Source: Membranipora membranacea (Eukaryota > Bryozoa > Gymnolaemata > Cheilostomatida > Membraniporidae). Taken from it: a stretch of 64,000 nt of DNA. The translations under genes were made by a program, and so were the position numbers. Shown piece by piece: positions 23,340 to 37,600 of the stretch (the stretch's first letter is position 1; every line of letters begins with the position of its first letter). The DNA is taken from contig OU612068.1 of the NCBI GenBank assembly GCA_914767715.1, positions 31,124,001-31,188,000 of the forward strand, read 5' to 3'. The notes beneath the pieces are model-generated. The model ran no database searches, was not told the DNA's origin, and saw nothing but the letters and a program-made list of their open reading frames with translations.

Positions 23340-25617
23340 AAACAAAAAAATTAATAACCTGACATGAATAGTACTCTAGTATTGGTACCACAATAGAGTG
23401 TAGCTCTAAGAAAATCACTCAAAACATTTATCTTCTTGTTCAAGAACATCCAACTATTGTATAAAAGTGATATGTCATTTGCCAATGCTCAATCAGAGAA
23501 ACAGTTTTCTTTTAATAATCCGTATCGTGGTCACCAAAAATAATCGACACTAATAACCCATGTCCTTTTGGTTCAGTGATATTATTATACCTTAGAAAAG
23601 TAAAATAGTCACAAAATGAGAGATCAAGTCCCCCTAAACTAGCTCAACTAAGCTCTAGCTAATATTTACTCCTCCAATGTAGAGGGATCAAGGTTAATAT
23701 ATTATTTTTGACTAAGTTGCCCATGGTCAAGATGCTGGCAAAGCAACTCTCAACTGCTATCGTGTTAAGAGTTATGTTTACCTTTTTACTAGTAGTTAGT
23801 GCCAAATTCTCATATAGTATAGGCAAAACCTCCTAGGCAATCTCCTATGGCATCCGCAAAACCAACTCAACTTTCAAAGAGCAAAATAACTCTCATAACA
23901 TTTAGGATAAAGGGATAGAAGTCGTTATACTTTTGAGAGATGGTGGTAATATCAGTCATCGCATGGATAAAACTACCAGATAACTTACATGCTTTAACTA
24001 GAGCTGATGTTCTCATCTACTGTATGACTATGTTTGGTAGATCTACTCTCTTGTAAGGCAGACAATGAATATATCCAACTAAGTAAAAGCTAAAGATGGC
24101 AGCTTCTACCCAGTCACTGACTAACAAGTAAGTGATACATGAGCTGGAGCTAGGATGGTTTTATTCCAGATCTTCTCCTTCCTTGAATGATACTTGCAGG
24201 TGCTCAATACAGTCTATCAATTAACAATATGCAATCCAACTCTGATAGATGAACTGTACAAATCTCTGACTTCAACTCATAACTGAATACAAATGAAAAT
24301 TGATAACACTACTATTGTGATTTATACCACACCCTCTTATTATAGCAAGTGCGTTGGATGACTTAGCAAAAAGTCAAAATAGAAAAGCGCTTTAGCTTAT
24401 CTGCTCGGCTTATTTTTAGAGCTCCAAAGAGCACAAACTAAGAGCATAAAGAGGAATACATAAACACACTCATCAAGCACTGAATCTATGGTATTTTAAT
24501 TGATCACTGGAGCCAAGGCCAATCCCAAGGGCTTCCAGCCGTTTATTGGTAAACAACAACTTATAAAACTTTGCATTTAAACAATGAACATTGGTAGATA
24601 ATCAAAATTGTGTTTTATCTTTCTACTGCAAATGATGACATATGTGACCAGGTATGTTTTCTGTATAGATTTATAAGCACAGTATATATAGACAGTAATC
24701 GACGAGCCATGCTGTGTAATTAACAAATGAACTTATTGGTCTGCTGGATTTATATCGTATTAAATATGAGGCAAGACCTGTACTTTGGTTGCATCCCCAC
24801 TGGAATACAAGGTTTCAAAGAAGTATTACAAACAGCTGACTGTCAATTGATCTGAATTCTGGTCAGTTGTGACGCTCACTGTATGTGAACTTTTTTATTT
24901 CAGAAAACTGAAAGCTGGAATAAACGCGAAATTAGCTCATAACTTGAACAGCCTTTCACTGGTTAAGTAGACAATGGCAGTCCCGTATTTGTTACTTACA
25001 ACGGTATTAGAGTAGGATCATTTCATTGGGTATCCGGGCTTTTATATGATATTAAACCTCAGAGGGCGTAAAAGTCTTACAAAAAGTACCAAGCTCTCAT
25101 TTCCAGAGGATGCAAAAACTAGACATCTTGGCACTTATTTATACGCCTGACTTTGAATAGAAAAATGTCATTAAGGGATCAATTTATGCAAGTTGTCTAG
25201 CTAAACCATCTAAAAATGATGGGGGTAGACTGGCCTTCAGGGAAAGCACCTAGGCCGTGGCCCCTGTATGAAATACAAACAGATTATCTGACATAAGCGC
25301 TATATAAAGTTGCAATTACACTTATCGGTGAACGTAAGTACTCAAATCTTCCACAGAATACGAAACCTCATCAAGCAATCTGATATGTCGGATAGAAGGA
25401 AACACAGAAAAATACCATATAATATGCTAAAAGTTGCAAAGTCATTGAAAACAAAATAACAAACTTTGCGTGACTATCTATGAGCAAGTCGTGTGGCAAT
25501 TGCGTCAGACATATCATGTGTAAAAATATCAGTTTCCGTTAACAATAAATACAACAGAGGTATATCAACTTATACTGGCCCTGGAGTTTGGATTAGGGAC
25601 CAGAGCAGTATAAAGCT
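23340..25617. other. Upstream of 7TM gene and 3' flank of ferroportin copy B
   Basis: No exon was identified, although a 5' exon of the 7TM gene should lie here if the acceptor at 23334 is used. From about 24260 the sequence matches the copy A flank at the left edge of the window, marking the duplicated unit. Confidence 0.5.
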
Positions 25618-28600
25618 CTAGGAATGACTTTCTGTACTGCCATTTGTTATCGGTTTGTCATCTGTCGTTTCATGCTTATCAAGTGAATCTTGAGAGCTCT
25701 TCCTTGTGCAACAGTTACAATCACCGCAGTGAAATATACGACCTGTCACTTTATGCGAGTAAATGCCAAAGCTTACACCTCCGAGACTTACAAAACAGAA
25801 TGACAGCATGATAAGTATGCCATAGTGCGCAGGTTTTGGTATACCGATAACTAGTACAAACTTGAGCATATCCATGATCATATTCAGTGATGATTGTACG
25901 CCGTTCACAACTCCTCTCTGACTTGGATCGACCCTCTCCAGTAAAAGCTGACTTACTGACAAGTCAAATGTCCACAAACCTGAAGAAAACATACATACTT
26001 AAATGCCCTTGTCACAATAGTGATAATAATAAGTATAACTTTAATATTAACACTGACTTCTATAATTAACTAAATATAAGTATAAGATTCTAATTACTGA
26101 AATGTAACAGACCATAAGCTAATTTGGTGGAAAAGTTTTTTGGAAATAATGAAAAATCCCCACATGGAATACAGCTTACACGCCCCATCACCAGACGAGG
26201 ACATTATCTGGCCATTTCATCTTTGTTGAATGACCCTTCAATCACTTTGGAGACCTCAATTGAAAACATCTGCAGTACATGGTATTTCCAAATCTCAAAC
26301 TGGGGCCTATTTTTCTTTGTTCTTTCTTTGGACACAAGATTCCAGTAGCAGAGGTCTCCCAAAACCATATCACAAATGCAAATCAATCAAATCATGACCG
26401 TACATAACCTTGATTGGTGGATGAATGCATATTATTTCGCAGAAAGTCACTGTTTGCAAAGAATAGGAAGGAAGTTTGACAATGCATAAAATCATCCTGA
26501 TAGAAGTATAACTGCTGTGTCATGAATAAGGTAGGTCAGAAATTAACCAGAATTTATGGTACAGATGACCACCGTGTGATCAAGGAGTTAGAGTCTCTAA
26601 CTCCTTGGTGTGATGTAGTACTTATTGTTGACCCTAGCAGGCACAGATTAACAAGCTAGCAAGTTGACAAAGATATTAAAATGATTATTCATGGTCCTAA
26701 CTGTTCTTTAGGTTCAGGTCAGAAACTTTTGGGTCAATGGTTTAAGTTGGTTCAAATGCATCTTCCTCGGAAGGAAAGTAAATACATTTGTACCTAGAGA
26801 ATACAGTTTGGCATTGCAGAAAGCTCCGGGTGGTGGGGTGAGTTGCACTGAGATGATTCAAGCGCTTTCATTATGAGTTAGCATTTTTTAATTTGATGTA
26901 GATATGATCACATAAGTGTCAGTCGGTGAATATATGGAACTGTGATGACTGGCTTGTATAACACACTCTGAAACTGAGGGGCCATAGAGCAGTTTTATGA
27001 GTTTGCATACCAGGAAACGTTATACAACCCGTAACACAAAATCTCTGAAGGTCCCTTAAACTAGCCTTGTCACGTGGTACAGAAAAAAGTAGCCGCGTGA
27101 CAAGATTACACTTAAATGCAATCTGCCGAATCGTTCTGAAGGTTCGAAAATAATCAGAATGCGCTTACCAAATCTAGCAGCGATCATACCAGCAACCAAA
27201 AGACCGAGCGATATAAAACTCTTGGCAGGTTCTGAAGGACTTAGTGTTGATGACATTGTTGAGTTGTCATTGATTGTGACTGGTTGAATAACTGTTCTGT
27301 TTTCTACGAACAAAGATAGACATCCAAGTTATTCTGGAAATTTTTGCCAAAAGCCCGAGGCACCTACCAGCACCCATCTATGGTATGGTGGGCATTAAAT
27401 CCTGAAGATTCGGGTATGCTTGGTTTTACCTGCTTGGACACATCCAGGAGCGGAAAGATCGAAACCAAGCAGGCAAGGAAGGGGCTATCATTGTATAAAG
27501 AGCCAATATTAAGTGTGTAGAGGGATGATCATCTCAGAAATGGAGAGTATGAATACAAATTTAAGGTATATTTCATATTTATATTATATAAGGGTACTGC
27601 GGAGCCTCTTTCTCCCCTAAGATGAAAACAAAGCAGCTTCAAAATTCGGACAGTTTGGAAATTAACAGGAGGCCAGAACTTTACTTCTGTTGCCTTGTAA
27701 GCTCTGTTGTCGATTAATAAGGCATCAGGGGAGGGGGAAATAGTATAGTCAGACAAACACATTGCAAAAGTTCCCTTCAACTTTAATTAACATGGATCAA
27801 CAAGACACTCACCGTCATGGATAAGCTGTGTAGTATTTGGAGTTATATCAAAGGGGCTGCCAGGGCACCATATAGAGACCACACACAGTGTGAGGGCAGC
27901 TATCTCAGCTAAAGCTCCAACCATTCCAGAACGCTCGACCCCTATGTCGTAAAATGAACATCTCAACGGAATATATATTTCTTCTAAATTTATGATACAA
28001 TCTTGCCTAGTCAAGATATTTCTCTTATCATTGGAAAGTTTCTGATGAGCATTCTTGGGGACAGACATGTTCATAAAAATTACAATTAACTTGAAAAAAA
28101 TTAATGGTTCAATTAGCTAACCCACTATGACTTGGCAGAACTCTGTAAATCGTCAACTAAGTGCAAATCAGAGGCGGTTAAAAATATTGCAAAACATAAT
28201 AATTATAAGCTAATTGCAAAATGGTTCTACCTGTCTGAAATGACACAAGGAAGAAACTCATTAATGTCAATGAAATGAGATTCTAATTGCTCACTGCCTG
28301 CATGTTTGATCAAAAATTACTTGGCAAAATTTTGTGTGTGACCACATCTGGCAGTAACGGGGACCACATGAGAAGTACAACAGTTTGTGTGATCCTGGGA
28401 CACCCCCCCCCCACATAATCTACACTTTATACTACACTCAGCTTTAATAGAAATCTCATACTGGGTAGTTTAAAGCCATGAGAGTCAGACCGTATCAGAT
28501 CGGATACAGCATATATTGAGTATAATCCTGTGACTTTCACGCCCTCACGACTTGCATTAAACAATTAAGTTGCTTGATAATCTTGTTTGCAGGGAGAAAG

Positions 28601-31600
28601 TTTTGATCCATCGTACTGTGCAGGTAAAACATGTCAATCACATGACTAAGGGGAAAAGTATGTTCATTTTGACACACAGCATCTGCCAGAAGTGCCATCC
28701 TTTTTGTGATTGCCAAAATGTGCTGGTTTTGATAAATATCCAACTTAGATTAATCCAACTGTGTTGAGCCATAGTAAGGATTGGCAAGGCCAACTTGACA
28801 CAAATCAAAACTCTTATTGGAATAAGATTCTATCACAAACATCATGTCAGAGCAACCACGGCCATAAGCCATAGTGTTTTATTGGCCCCATCACATCATC
28901 AGAGAAGAATATTCAGCCTTTCCTAATCTACTGAAGTCTCTGTTTCTAGACAGGGGAAATGATGAAGTCAAATATTTTTTCTTATTGTTGTATACTACTA
29001 TAGAGTAGATAACTTACCAATACATGCTCTTAGTTTAGGATATACAAATGAGGCAGTGATTCCTACCACAGCACTGAGAGACATGAAGCCTCCGATCATA
29101 GCTTGGTTAGCTCCCTCATGATACGCATAAGCTATAAAAGTAGATTACAGTTTTCACAAGGAGAGGGCGACTTCTAGATCAATTAAATCTTTTACTTGAC
29201 GTACGTATTCATTCCCATATACAGATTTTTTCATGGCAGTTAATTTTTTTGCTTCACAAGTCCTCAGGAGGAAAACATCATCCGATACTAACAACAAAAT
29301 CAGGTGATGCCAAAATAAAACCCAACTTTGTCCATGAAGTGTTGAATGATTGAATACCAATATAACGGAAACCTGACAGGGAGCTTACCATTGGAAATGT
29401 TGTCAAAGCCAAGTACAGTCATGTAGACACACGCTAGACCCAAGCCAGCAAACTTCACATCATAACTAAAATATACCGACCATCCTTTCCTTAATGCCAG
29501 AAAAGGAGCGAACATCTTATGACAAAGAGGAGTACCTGAAATGAACAAAATTTAATAAAGATAAGATGAAAAATGCCTAGTAGGGTCATGTCAATCATCT
29601 ACACACCTCGCTTTATAAGTTGCACATGGGAAACTGCTCCAAGACAGGCTAAGTCAGGTGTTATGCTGGACGGATATTATGGATCTATCTAGAGAGGGCA
29701 TAATCTATCATGTCTGAATTTGTCCATATGTTGTGCTGGGTTTGAGTTAACGGAACTGTTTTTTACAACAATTATTGTTGACCTGTCACTATGAAGTACT
29801 GAATCACCTTTTTTTCGATATTGAAATGCTAAGAAATAAAGCCTGTATCACTCTTTTTTTCTGCTGTATACGATTAAATTTATCATCATGACACAGCAAA
29901 AATGATGGAGGCTCTTTTAGCAATGTTTTCAGATGACACAAGAAGCGAGCACTGAACACGTGTATAGAGCAGGAAAGAAAGGGGTATTTATAGATATAAA
30001 AATATGTAATTTTGTTGGTAATGACAAGTCTAACGGCATAAACACATACTTGATACATCGGGTATTTGTCAATTCAGAGATCACTTAAAACCGGCCTGTT
30101 TTGTAATTTCGACAAGCAAACTGGTGATCAAACCAGATTTTTAGCTGCTGCAGCCTGTATTGGTAACAATACAGGTGAGGCTAACAAAGGGCAAAGTACC
30201 CGAGGGACTGGTGAGTACCCACTATTGACCACTAGATTACAACAATAACGAGTCAACCATGGATACACAAATTACATCATTATCCAACAGTGTTACAGGT
30301 TAGTTAATCTAGTGGTGTAACAAGGAAAGGTCACAATAATAGATATTGATAATTATGATGTGACAATACTTTCATGACATTTTGTGGCAAATACCTTTTT
30401 GGTTGCCTAGGCAGAATCAGATCTAAAAAATGTGTCACTGATGTCCGTTTTTTGTACCTTAAAACCCCGATTCTACATGGCCAAACCAAGTTTAGATTGT
30501 GAGAAGATTTCAATCACAATTTGAGGTTGCGTCGGCTGTTGAGGATTATAAATAACGGTCAGCGTCAGCTCAGACGAACTCATCTTAAAGTATTCTTTAC
30601 CAACTCAATGCAGTCAGCTTCACGCTGAGTATTATTACGTTACTCAAAGGAATCATTAAGATATCAAAAGCTTTATGTATGTTATAATTATATAAGCTGG
30701 AAACCATGACATATCTCACAAACGGAATTTGGAATGTAGTAATATAATATTTCTCAGTAATTGATTTTGTGACAAGGAGAAGTTCCCTTAAAAGTGAGAT
30801 TGATTAGAGTGAGTAATTATCAACTCAAAAACACAACAACCTAAGATTTGGACAGAAGTGCTCCGTCACCACACAATAATAAAATGAAACAGTGAAAGTA
30901 GGGGTCTAATAGAGAAATATGCCCACCTCAAGTTTCGGTGGGCCTTCAACAAGTATTGTATGTGTGACAATGTGCAGTGATGGTCAAACTTACAACATGA
31001 CTGAGTGTTCTTCTTGTTCTCAGGCCGAGTTTCAGAGTTAGGGGAGGTAGTCGGCTCATACACGGGTGTGTCTGTATCTGACTTCTCTGTCAGTAGTTTA
31101 ACTTCCACTTCTGCTTTCTCAGAGTCGTCTGAATCAGTTTGTTGAGCTGCTGAAATCCATAATCAGTCAAAGAAAAGATGTATATCACATAGGTTGGTAT
31201 TTCATGATAAAAAAACACTGAGGAATATAGTCAGTATTTGCAGGCCATACTGAGAGGTACAAGTAGCCATTCCTCCTATGATAAGATAAGTCATCATAGT
31301 GTAAGTTCAAACTTATGAATGAAGACTGAAATCTTGTCACTGCTCTCAAACTACTGATGTTTTTCCCATCTTTGAATTTGTTCATCAAAAGCACATCACT
31401 AATGGTAAAGTTAATTATATTTGTTCAGGAAGTAAGTTCAAGGTCATTTATAGACTGTGAGCTCCGTTATCTCTGAATCATTCAGATCAGATTATCAGAT
31501 CTTGAGCTTACACAATTTTTGGTCTTCTCCAGTGTCTTCAATCTGTGTATTTTCAGCTTTGCCCTCAGCTAAAACAGAGTTTTCTTATTATGATACTGTG

Positions 31601-34600
31601 TATATTATTTGTGTTTGGCTATACAGGGGGGGCCTTTCAATTAAAAACTCCTCAATATCACCCCTTGATCATCCCTTGCTGAGATGAATGAGACCTGTTG
31701 TAGAGGTCTCGCTCATAAAATGCTCACATATCAATAAAACTGTATAGCTTCTGAGTGAAAGTTCTTGAAGCTAGTATGCCTAAGTGAAAGATGAAAATAG
31801 CAAGCATTTTTGAGCGGAATTATTGTGATGTTTTGGCTGACAAAGCCTCGCTTATACCCTTTGAAAGACCTCCTAAGAAGGGAACTAGCGGTATCGATAC
31901 TTGATAATAATTTATGCATCACAATCACTAACTAAGCAAAAATTTCAAATGATTACTAATCATATAACTTGTGGCTGAGACTGGAACAATAAATGCTAAA
32001 TATAATAGTTGCATACTCCAATACAGCAGATCTGTGTGTTGTGACAGGGTGAGAATAGGAAATGACTCAGGAGATTTTCTGTATAACTGAGTACTACCCT
32101 GACCTTTACACCACGGAGACAATGGAGGTTAAAAACTACAGAGAGACCAAAGTAATATATAGTTTGACACCTAGTTCTGCAGTAGTTAGGCAATATTTTT
32201 AAACGAAACAAACTTATAGCACTGCTTGGTAGAAATTATGTATAGTGTTAGAAATTGTCCATCACGCTCCCATCTGTGCTGTATTAAGGCCTAGCGCTGC
32301 ACCGGCCCAATAAGCTCCCACTTCAGAATTCTTTTAATTACTAATTTTCCACGGAAGTTAAAACAGCTAGAACTAGCTGTCAGACTATATATTGTTTGGT
32401 CTTTCTGTAATCTTTTGTGAGGGAATGCTACATAGATGTTAGTGCTGCGCATAACACAAACATCTTTTTATCTTGGGGTATATTATTAAAGGTTTTCACT
32501 AAACTTTGTACTTCAGAGTTATTTATCAAAATTGACAAGAAATGATACTAATACAATTTAATATATTAGAAATGCCTCAATCATAGATGCCATAAAACTT
32601 TAGGGGTGTATTTAAAGAGATTTTAAAAAACTGGCTTCACCGGGAATTGAACTCGGGCCTCTCGCGCAAGCCATCCAATCCAGGTGTTTAAATTTAATTT
32701 AATTATGTAGTGGGTGCAAGTAATAATAACATAACAGTTAAACCACTAGTGGTAACCAACTGGTTCCCCCCCCCCCCCCCCCGGGATTCAAGTTCAAGCA
32801 AACATACTCACCGCTCGGCCACGCCCACCCGCTGAAGCTCACAGATTTAAATTGGATATGAATGGGTAAAGTAAGCTGTTGTTTAATTCTCTCAGTTTCA
32901 TTACACCCCCAATTTATTTCAAGCTTTCAAGGCACATATCAGGCAAAATAGTGTAAAAAATATAATTAGCACACCCTCAGCTGGTTTTACTACACGCATG
33001 TGGTTGAAGACAGGACTGTGGTTCAGCCATTTCTTCTATATTTTTCAAAAACACTTTTTGAAAAAGTGATATGAGGCACTGGATATGGGTTTCTTTTATT
33101 TTATATACACATGCATATTATCATAAGTATTTGGTGGATTAAAATACCTTGTTAAATATTTGTGAAGAGGGGTATTATCCCCCCCCCCCAATAATGATGA
33201 TAATGAAAATTAGATTGGGATATGAAAAAGATGGCGAAATGAATGTACTATTTGAATAAATTATTAGAACAATTTCATCAGGTTAAGTTTTAAGATGATT
33301 TTAATGTAGGTAATCTTGATCTGAAATTCCATTTATGCGCAGCCCTAGATGTTTCACTTTTTGACATTCTTCGTTCTGAGCTTTTTATCACAAAACATAA
33401 TATGCAATTGTTAAAAATGCTTGGTCATATCCTATGAGCCAATAACATGTTAGGGAACTATTTTCACATTTGATTGGACAAAAAGCCTGACATCATGAAC
33501 TAAAATAGAAGGGACAAGGGGAGACACATACCGAAAACGAGAACTACTGTGCAGTACAGGATATGAGTTCTGCAGCAGAATCAAGTCGGCATAAAATCGT
33601 TATCTAACCAATATTTAAAAGCTTACAATGACTTATGCCAAAACAGACAAAGATTTGATTTCGAAATTTCTTCAACTCAGTGGATAAATCCCTATGAGCT
33701 GAAGTGAAATATTACTGCTTTTTTGCCTTATTTGTTTGTATTCAATTACTTTAAATAAAGCCTGCCATTCTCTGTTGACATCAAAGATCAACCACAACAC
33801 AGCTGAAGGTTGTAAAGGCAAACCTGCACACTAAAATCCAGTACTGAAGAATAGGGAATGATGAGGCTTTGCCTCAATGGTCAACGTCTTGGGATAGGAG
33901 ACTCAATGTCATAACTGTATTTCTCATTTCTTCATTCAACCATTTTTTAATAACAACTAGAAATTGCTTCTTGTAATGAATTGGCGATAATTGACCTGAT
34001 CCCAATATAACTATTGCTAAATTTTAAAAAAGCCATTTCATGGAAAGACAATATGATTTGTTCTCTCGGTATTTTGTTGGGTAATCTCCCACACTGACTA
34101 TCAGCTTATATCTGTGGTATTTCCAATCATGATGTAACCGACACACAGGGTTTTAGTGGGAGTTGAGCTTTAAAACCATAACCCATCACAGCTCCGTGAA
34201 GGTTAGTTCAGACTATCAGTGAAAGTGCACCTTCAAAGTGATCAGGGACGGACACATGGATTTTTTTGTTGTTGTTCATACTCACTGTGAAATGGCCCAG
34301 TGAAATGTGATAGTGAAAAGTGGTAGGAATATGTGTAACCAATCACACTGGGTTTGAAAATAACAGCCAATCGCAAGAGAGCAGTGTTTACTGACGGACA
34401 TGCAAATTCTAACATGTTTGAATTTGCCTGTCCGTGATGCTTTCAGTGAAACGTCATCAGCCGCAGGTTTTTTTGACGAGAGCGCTACTCCAAAACACAT
34501 GACAGTTGCGCTATTTCACTGTTTGAATAATTTAGTCTGAACTAACCTTTAGTAATTCTGAAAAATGGAATACCTGGTGGTGAGTCATTCTTGACAGCCA

Positions 34601-37600
34601 GAGCAGGAACTCTGTTATAAATTCTCAGAAGAAGTCCATACTCGATGAAAACGCTCATCAGATTCCAGGCAGCAATACATATGGCACTGATCATCATCGA
34701 GCCGTAGGTCATGATCAGTCCGGTCAGAATAGGAGCACATATAATTGTAAGCTGATCTATAGCTCTCATAGTTGAGCTCAGACCTGTAAGTAGGGTAATG
34801 ATGTGGGATTTCAAATGTATTGTGGTGCTACCTTTGAACGCAGGTTTTGCAGATACACAGTATGCAAACTCTGTGCTGTGATGCGCGTGTGTGTAATATG
34901 CTGAGCCTTTTTGCTCAATCAAAAGGTAAATCCAAATAATAAGGTAATAGAGAAGAGTGACATTGGACCCTTACTTGCTGATAAAGCTATCAAAATGGAG
35001 TTTGTGACACTGGAGTCGTCCCAAATCCCCTGATGAAATCTATTGGACCTCTTCATACACAACTTGTAGAGTTGTCTTAGCTTAACTGATATTGTTTCAT
35101 AAGCAGACAACTCTCCACAAACTGATGGGATTATCATAGTACACTGCAAGCAAGAGGGTGGGAATATCCCACCTTCCCTGCTGCACGAGGATTGATTTAC
35201 CAGCTGGATTCTTATTTTGATTTTTTAACCACATAGCAATTAGCAATCATCAAGGATTCAAAATCTATTTCAACATGCCTATGCTGTTACAATCAACAAA
35301 GTCTTACGAGCTAACTTAGCACTGTCCCCTGTACATATAACAGATATCCAGTCTTTCTCAACCGAGATCTTCCTGCCCACACTGAAGAGATTGCCGATCA
35401 CTGTGATAGTTATGATGGCTGCCTCACATAAACCAGATCGCCATGCCTCACTGTCAAAATACATATCCATAAAATTATTATATACAGAGTGTTTACTGGC
35501 ACGCTAATAGCTGGGCATTCTGGGTCAAAGTTCATGTCAAAGGTGTTGAAGCAGATATTCATACATAGAAATTTTATATTATTGTATTCCACCCTCAAAA
35601 CCAAAATCACAAGAGCATTTTATGGGATTTTACCCATGTAAACAGGGTCCGGGGGATAGCTTTATCCAAAAGCAACCTTTCAGCACATACCTTTAGTTTG
35701 TGGCAAAATTGGTGAATATACAAAGCTAATATCTTGGATATCTCATCCGGAAACCATTGGCTTTTCATAGTCTAACTAACCTAACTTATTTAGATTAATG
35801 ATGATGTGCTGCCAACAGCGCAACGGCGTGACATTTCATTAATTCTACATGTCTGTCTGTCATGTTTTAATTTTTTGGTTGTAATAATCTACAGGTTTAT
35901 CAGAAATATTTTCTACATAACTAGAACGGGGTCACTGAAAAATTATACAGATATCTCTGATCAACTGGAAATCATAAGGAATTTTATGTACTTTTATAAA
36001 TGAGAGATTTGACACAATGCAGTATACTGTTACTTATAATGTGAAGTTGATAAGAGATATTTGATTAACCATGGCACTCACTGATTGTGTTGGGAAGCCG
36101 GCGGCCGACAGAAACCGGCCGCATAGGTGTGAAATTCGATTAACTTTTTAGATGATCATTATCTAGACATGTAGGAAAATTTCAGATAATTTAGTTCATT
36201 TGATAAGATGATCGTTGTGTACGACATTTTCATGCGTCAATTGCAAAATATTAATGTAATGTCAGACATTGCACTGTTGGCAGCAAATCGTCAATTAGGA
36301 TATGTGATTTTTAAATTCTATGAAATACCAATGGTATCAGCTAATCTTTGGTATCAGGGTGATAACTTAAATTGTCATCTAACTGGTTAAGTGGCAGTTT
36401 TCCCTCCCCTACCAAAATGTCAAACCTTTTTTTTCTGAGTTCAATAAAACTTCGGATCTCTATGATTACATTATTATTATCCAGTCAGCCTTATTTCATA
36501 TTGTTGCTCTTATGAGTAGGAGAAAAGAGACCACAAAACATTCAATGAGTATAAAACTCTTGGTCATAATGACTACAGTTTTACCTAACAATGCTTCGGC
36601 TAACAAATAGGCCTCAATGTTTTAAGAGAATTGGCTTGCCTGCCAAAGTCAGGATTTTTGACCCCTAGAGTTAATTATGGTTTCACAGTTTCACACTAGT
36701 CTCATATTATTTGCGTTTGTTGCCTTCAGGCCTGGAAGGGGCATGGGGGAGTGAGGGGGGTATGCCCTTATCATCAATAATGTTTGAATAAGCAGAGGGA
36801 GTGGATAGTCAAGGTGTGATTACATAGAGTCATAGAGTAGAGATATATCCTTACTCTGTGATAGAGTTGTGACTTACTGAGTATATGCTATGATGTAAGG
36901 GAAGATAAGCATAACTACGAGAACAGCCAAGCTTTATTATGATATTTACCTATATAAGAAGGTTCTATAGTAAAATACCAGACATACTAGTATAGCGCAT
37001 GCTGCAACAAGCAAGTTCTGTACTGCCAACACTGTCCTCGCCACTAAAATTATACGACATCAAAAATAGATACCGGAACAGTAACAGAATTTTCTACTCT
37101 GCTATTATAAACTATTATCTGGTCATCTGGTACTCACAGTTTCCAGTGCATTTATATTTGAGCATTTTTTAAAGCTTTCTATGTGACTGAGGTTTTGTGG
37201 TTCACCCACCAACATCACACTAATATAAAATGTGTAGGCGACAGTATTAACAAAGATAGTAAAATCCTAAGGATCGCAAAGTCATGTTTAATTAAATATG
37301 CCCGTTGAAATACAATCTAGCAAATCCCTTTAAATAGGCCATCTGCTTATGAAAAATACCTGCCCAGCACTGATAATTGGCCATCCATTTTAATTTGTAC
37401 CTACTTCAAGTTTATTTTGATACTGCCAAGAATCCTACCTAGAATTCTTCAAAGGATGGGTCTGTCTTCCTCACACCTACCATTAATAATAATGTGATTG
37501 GAAATCTCACAAGTCACAACTACCATTGATAATAATGTGGATAGAATCCGGATAAATAAATCAAATTAATAAAAGGCTCTAAATTGGAACTAGGATGGTT

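Noticed and set aside
30066-30248. Small protein encoded by the 189-bp conserved block
   Set aside because: The differences between the two copies mostly change residues in this frame, and neither copy has a supporting start or splice context.
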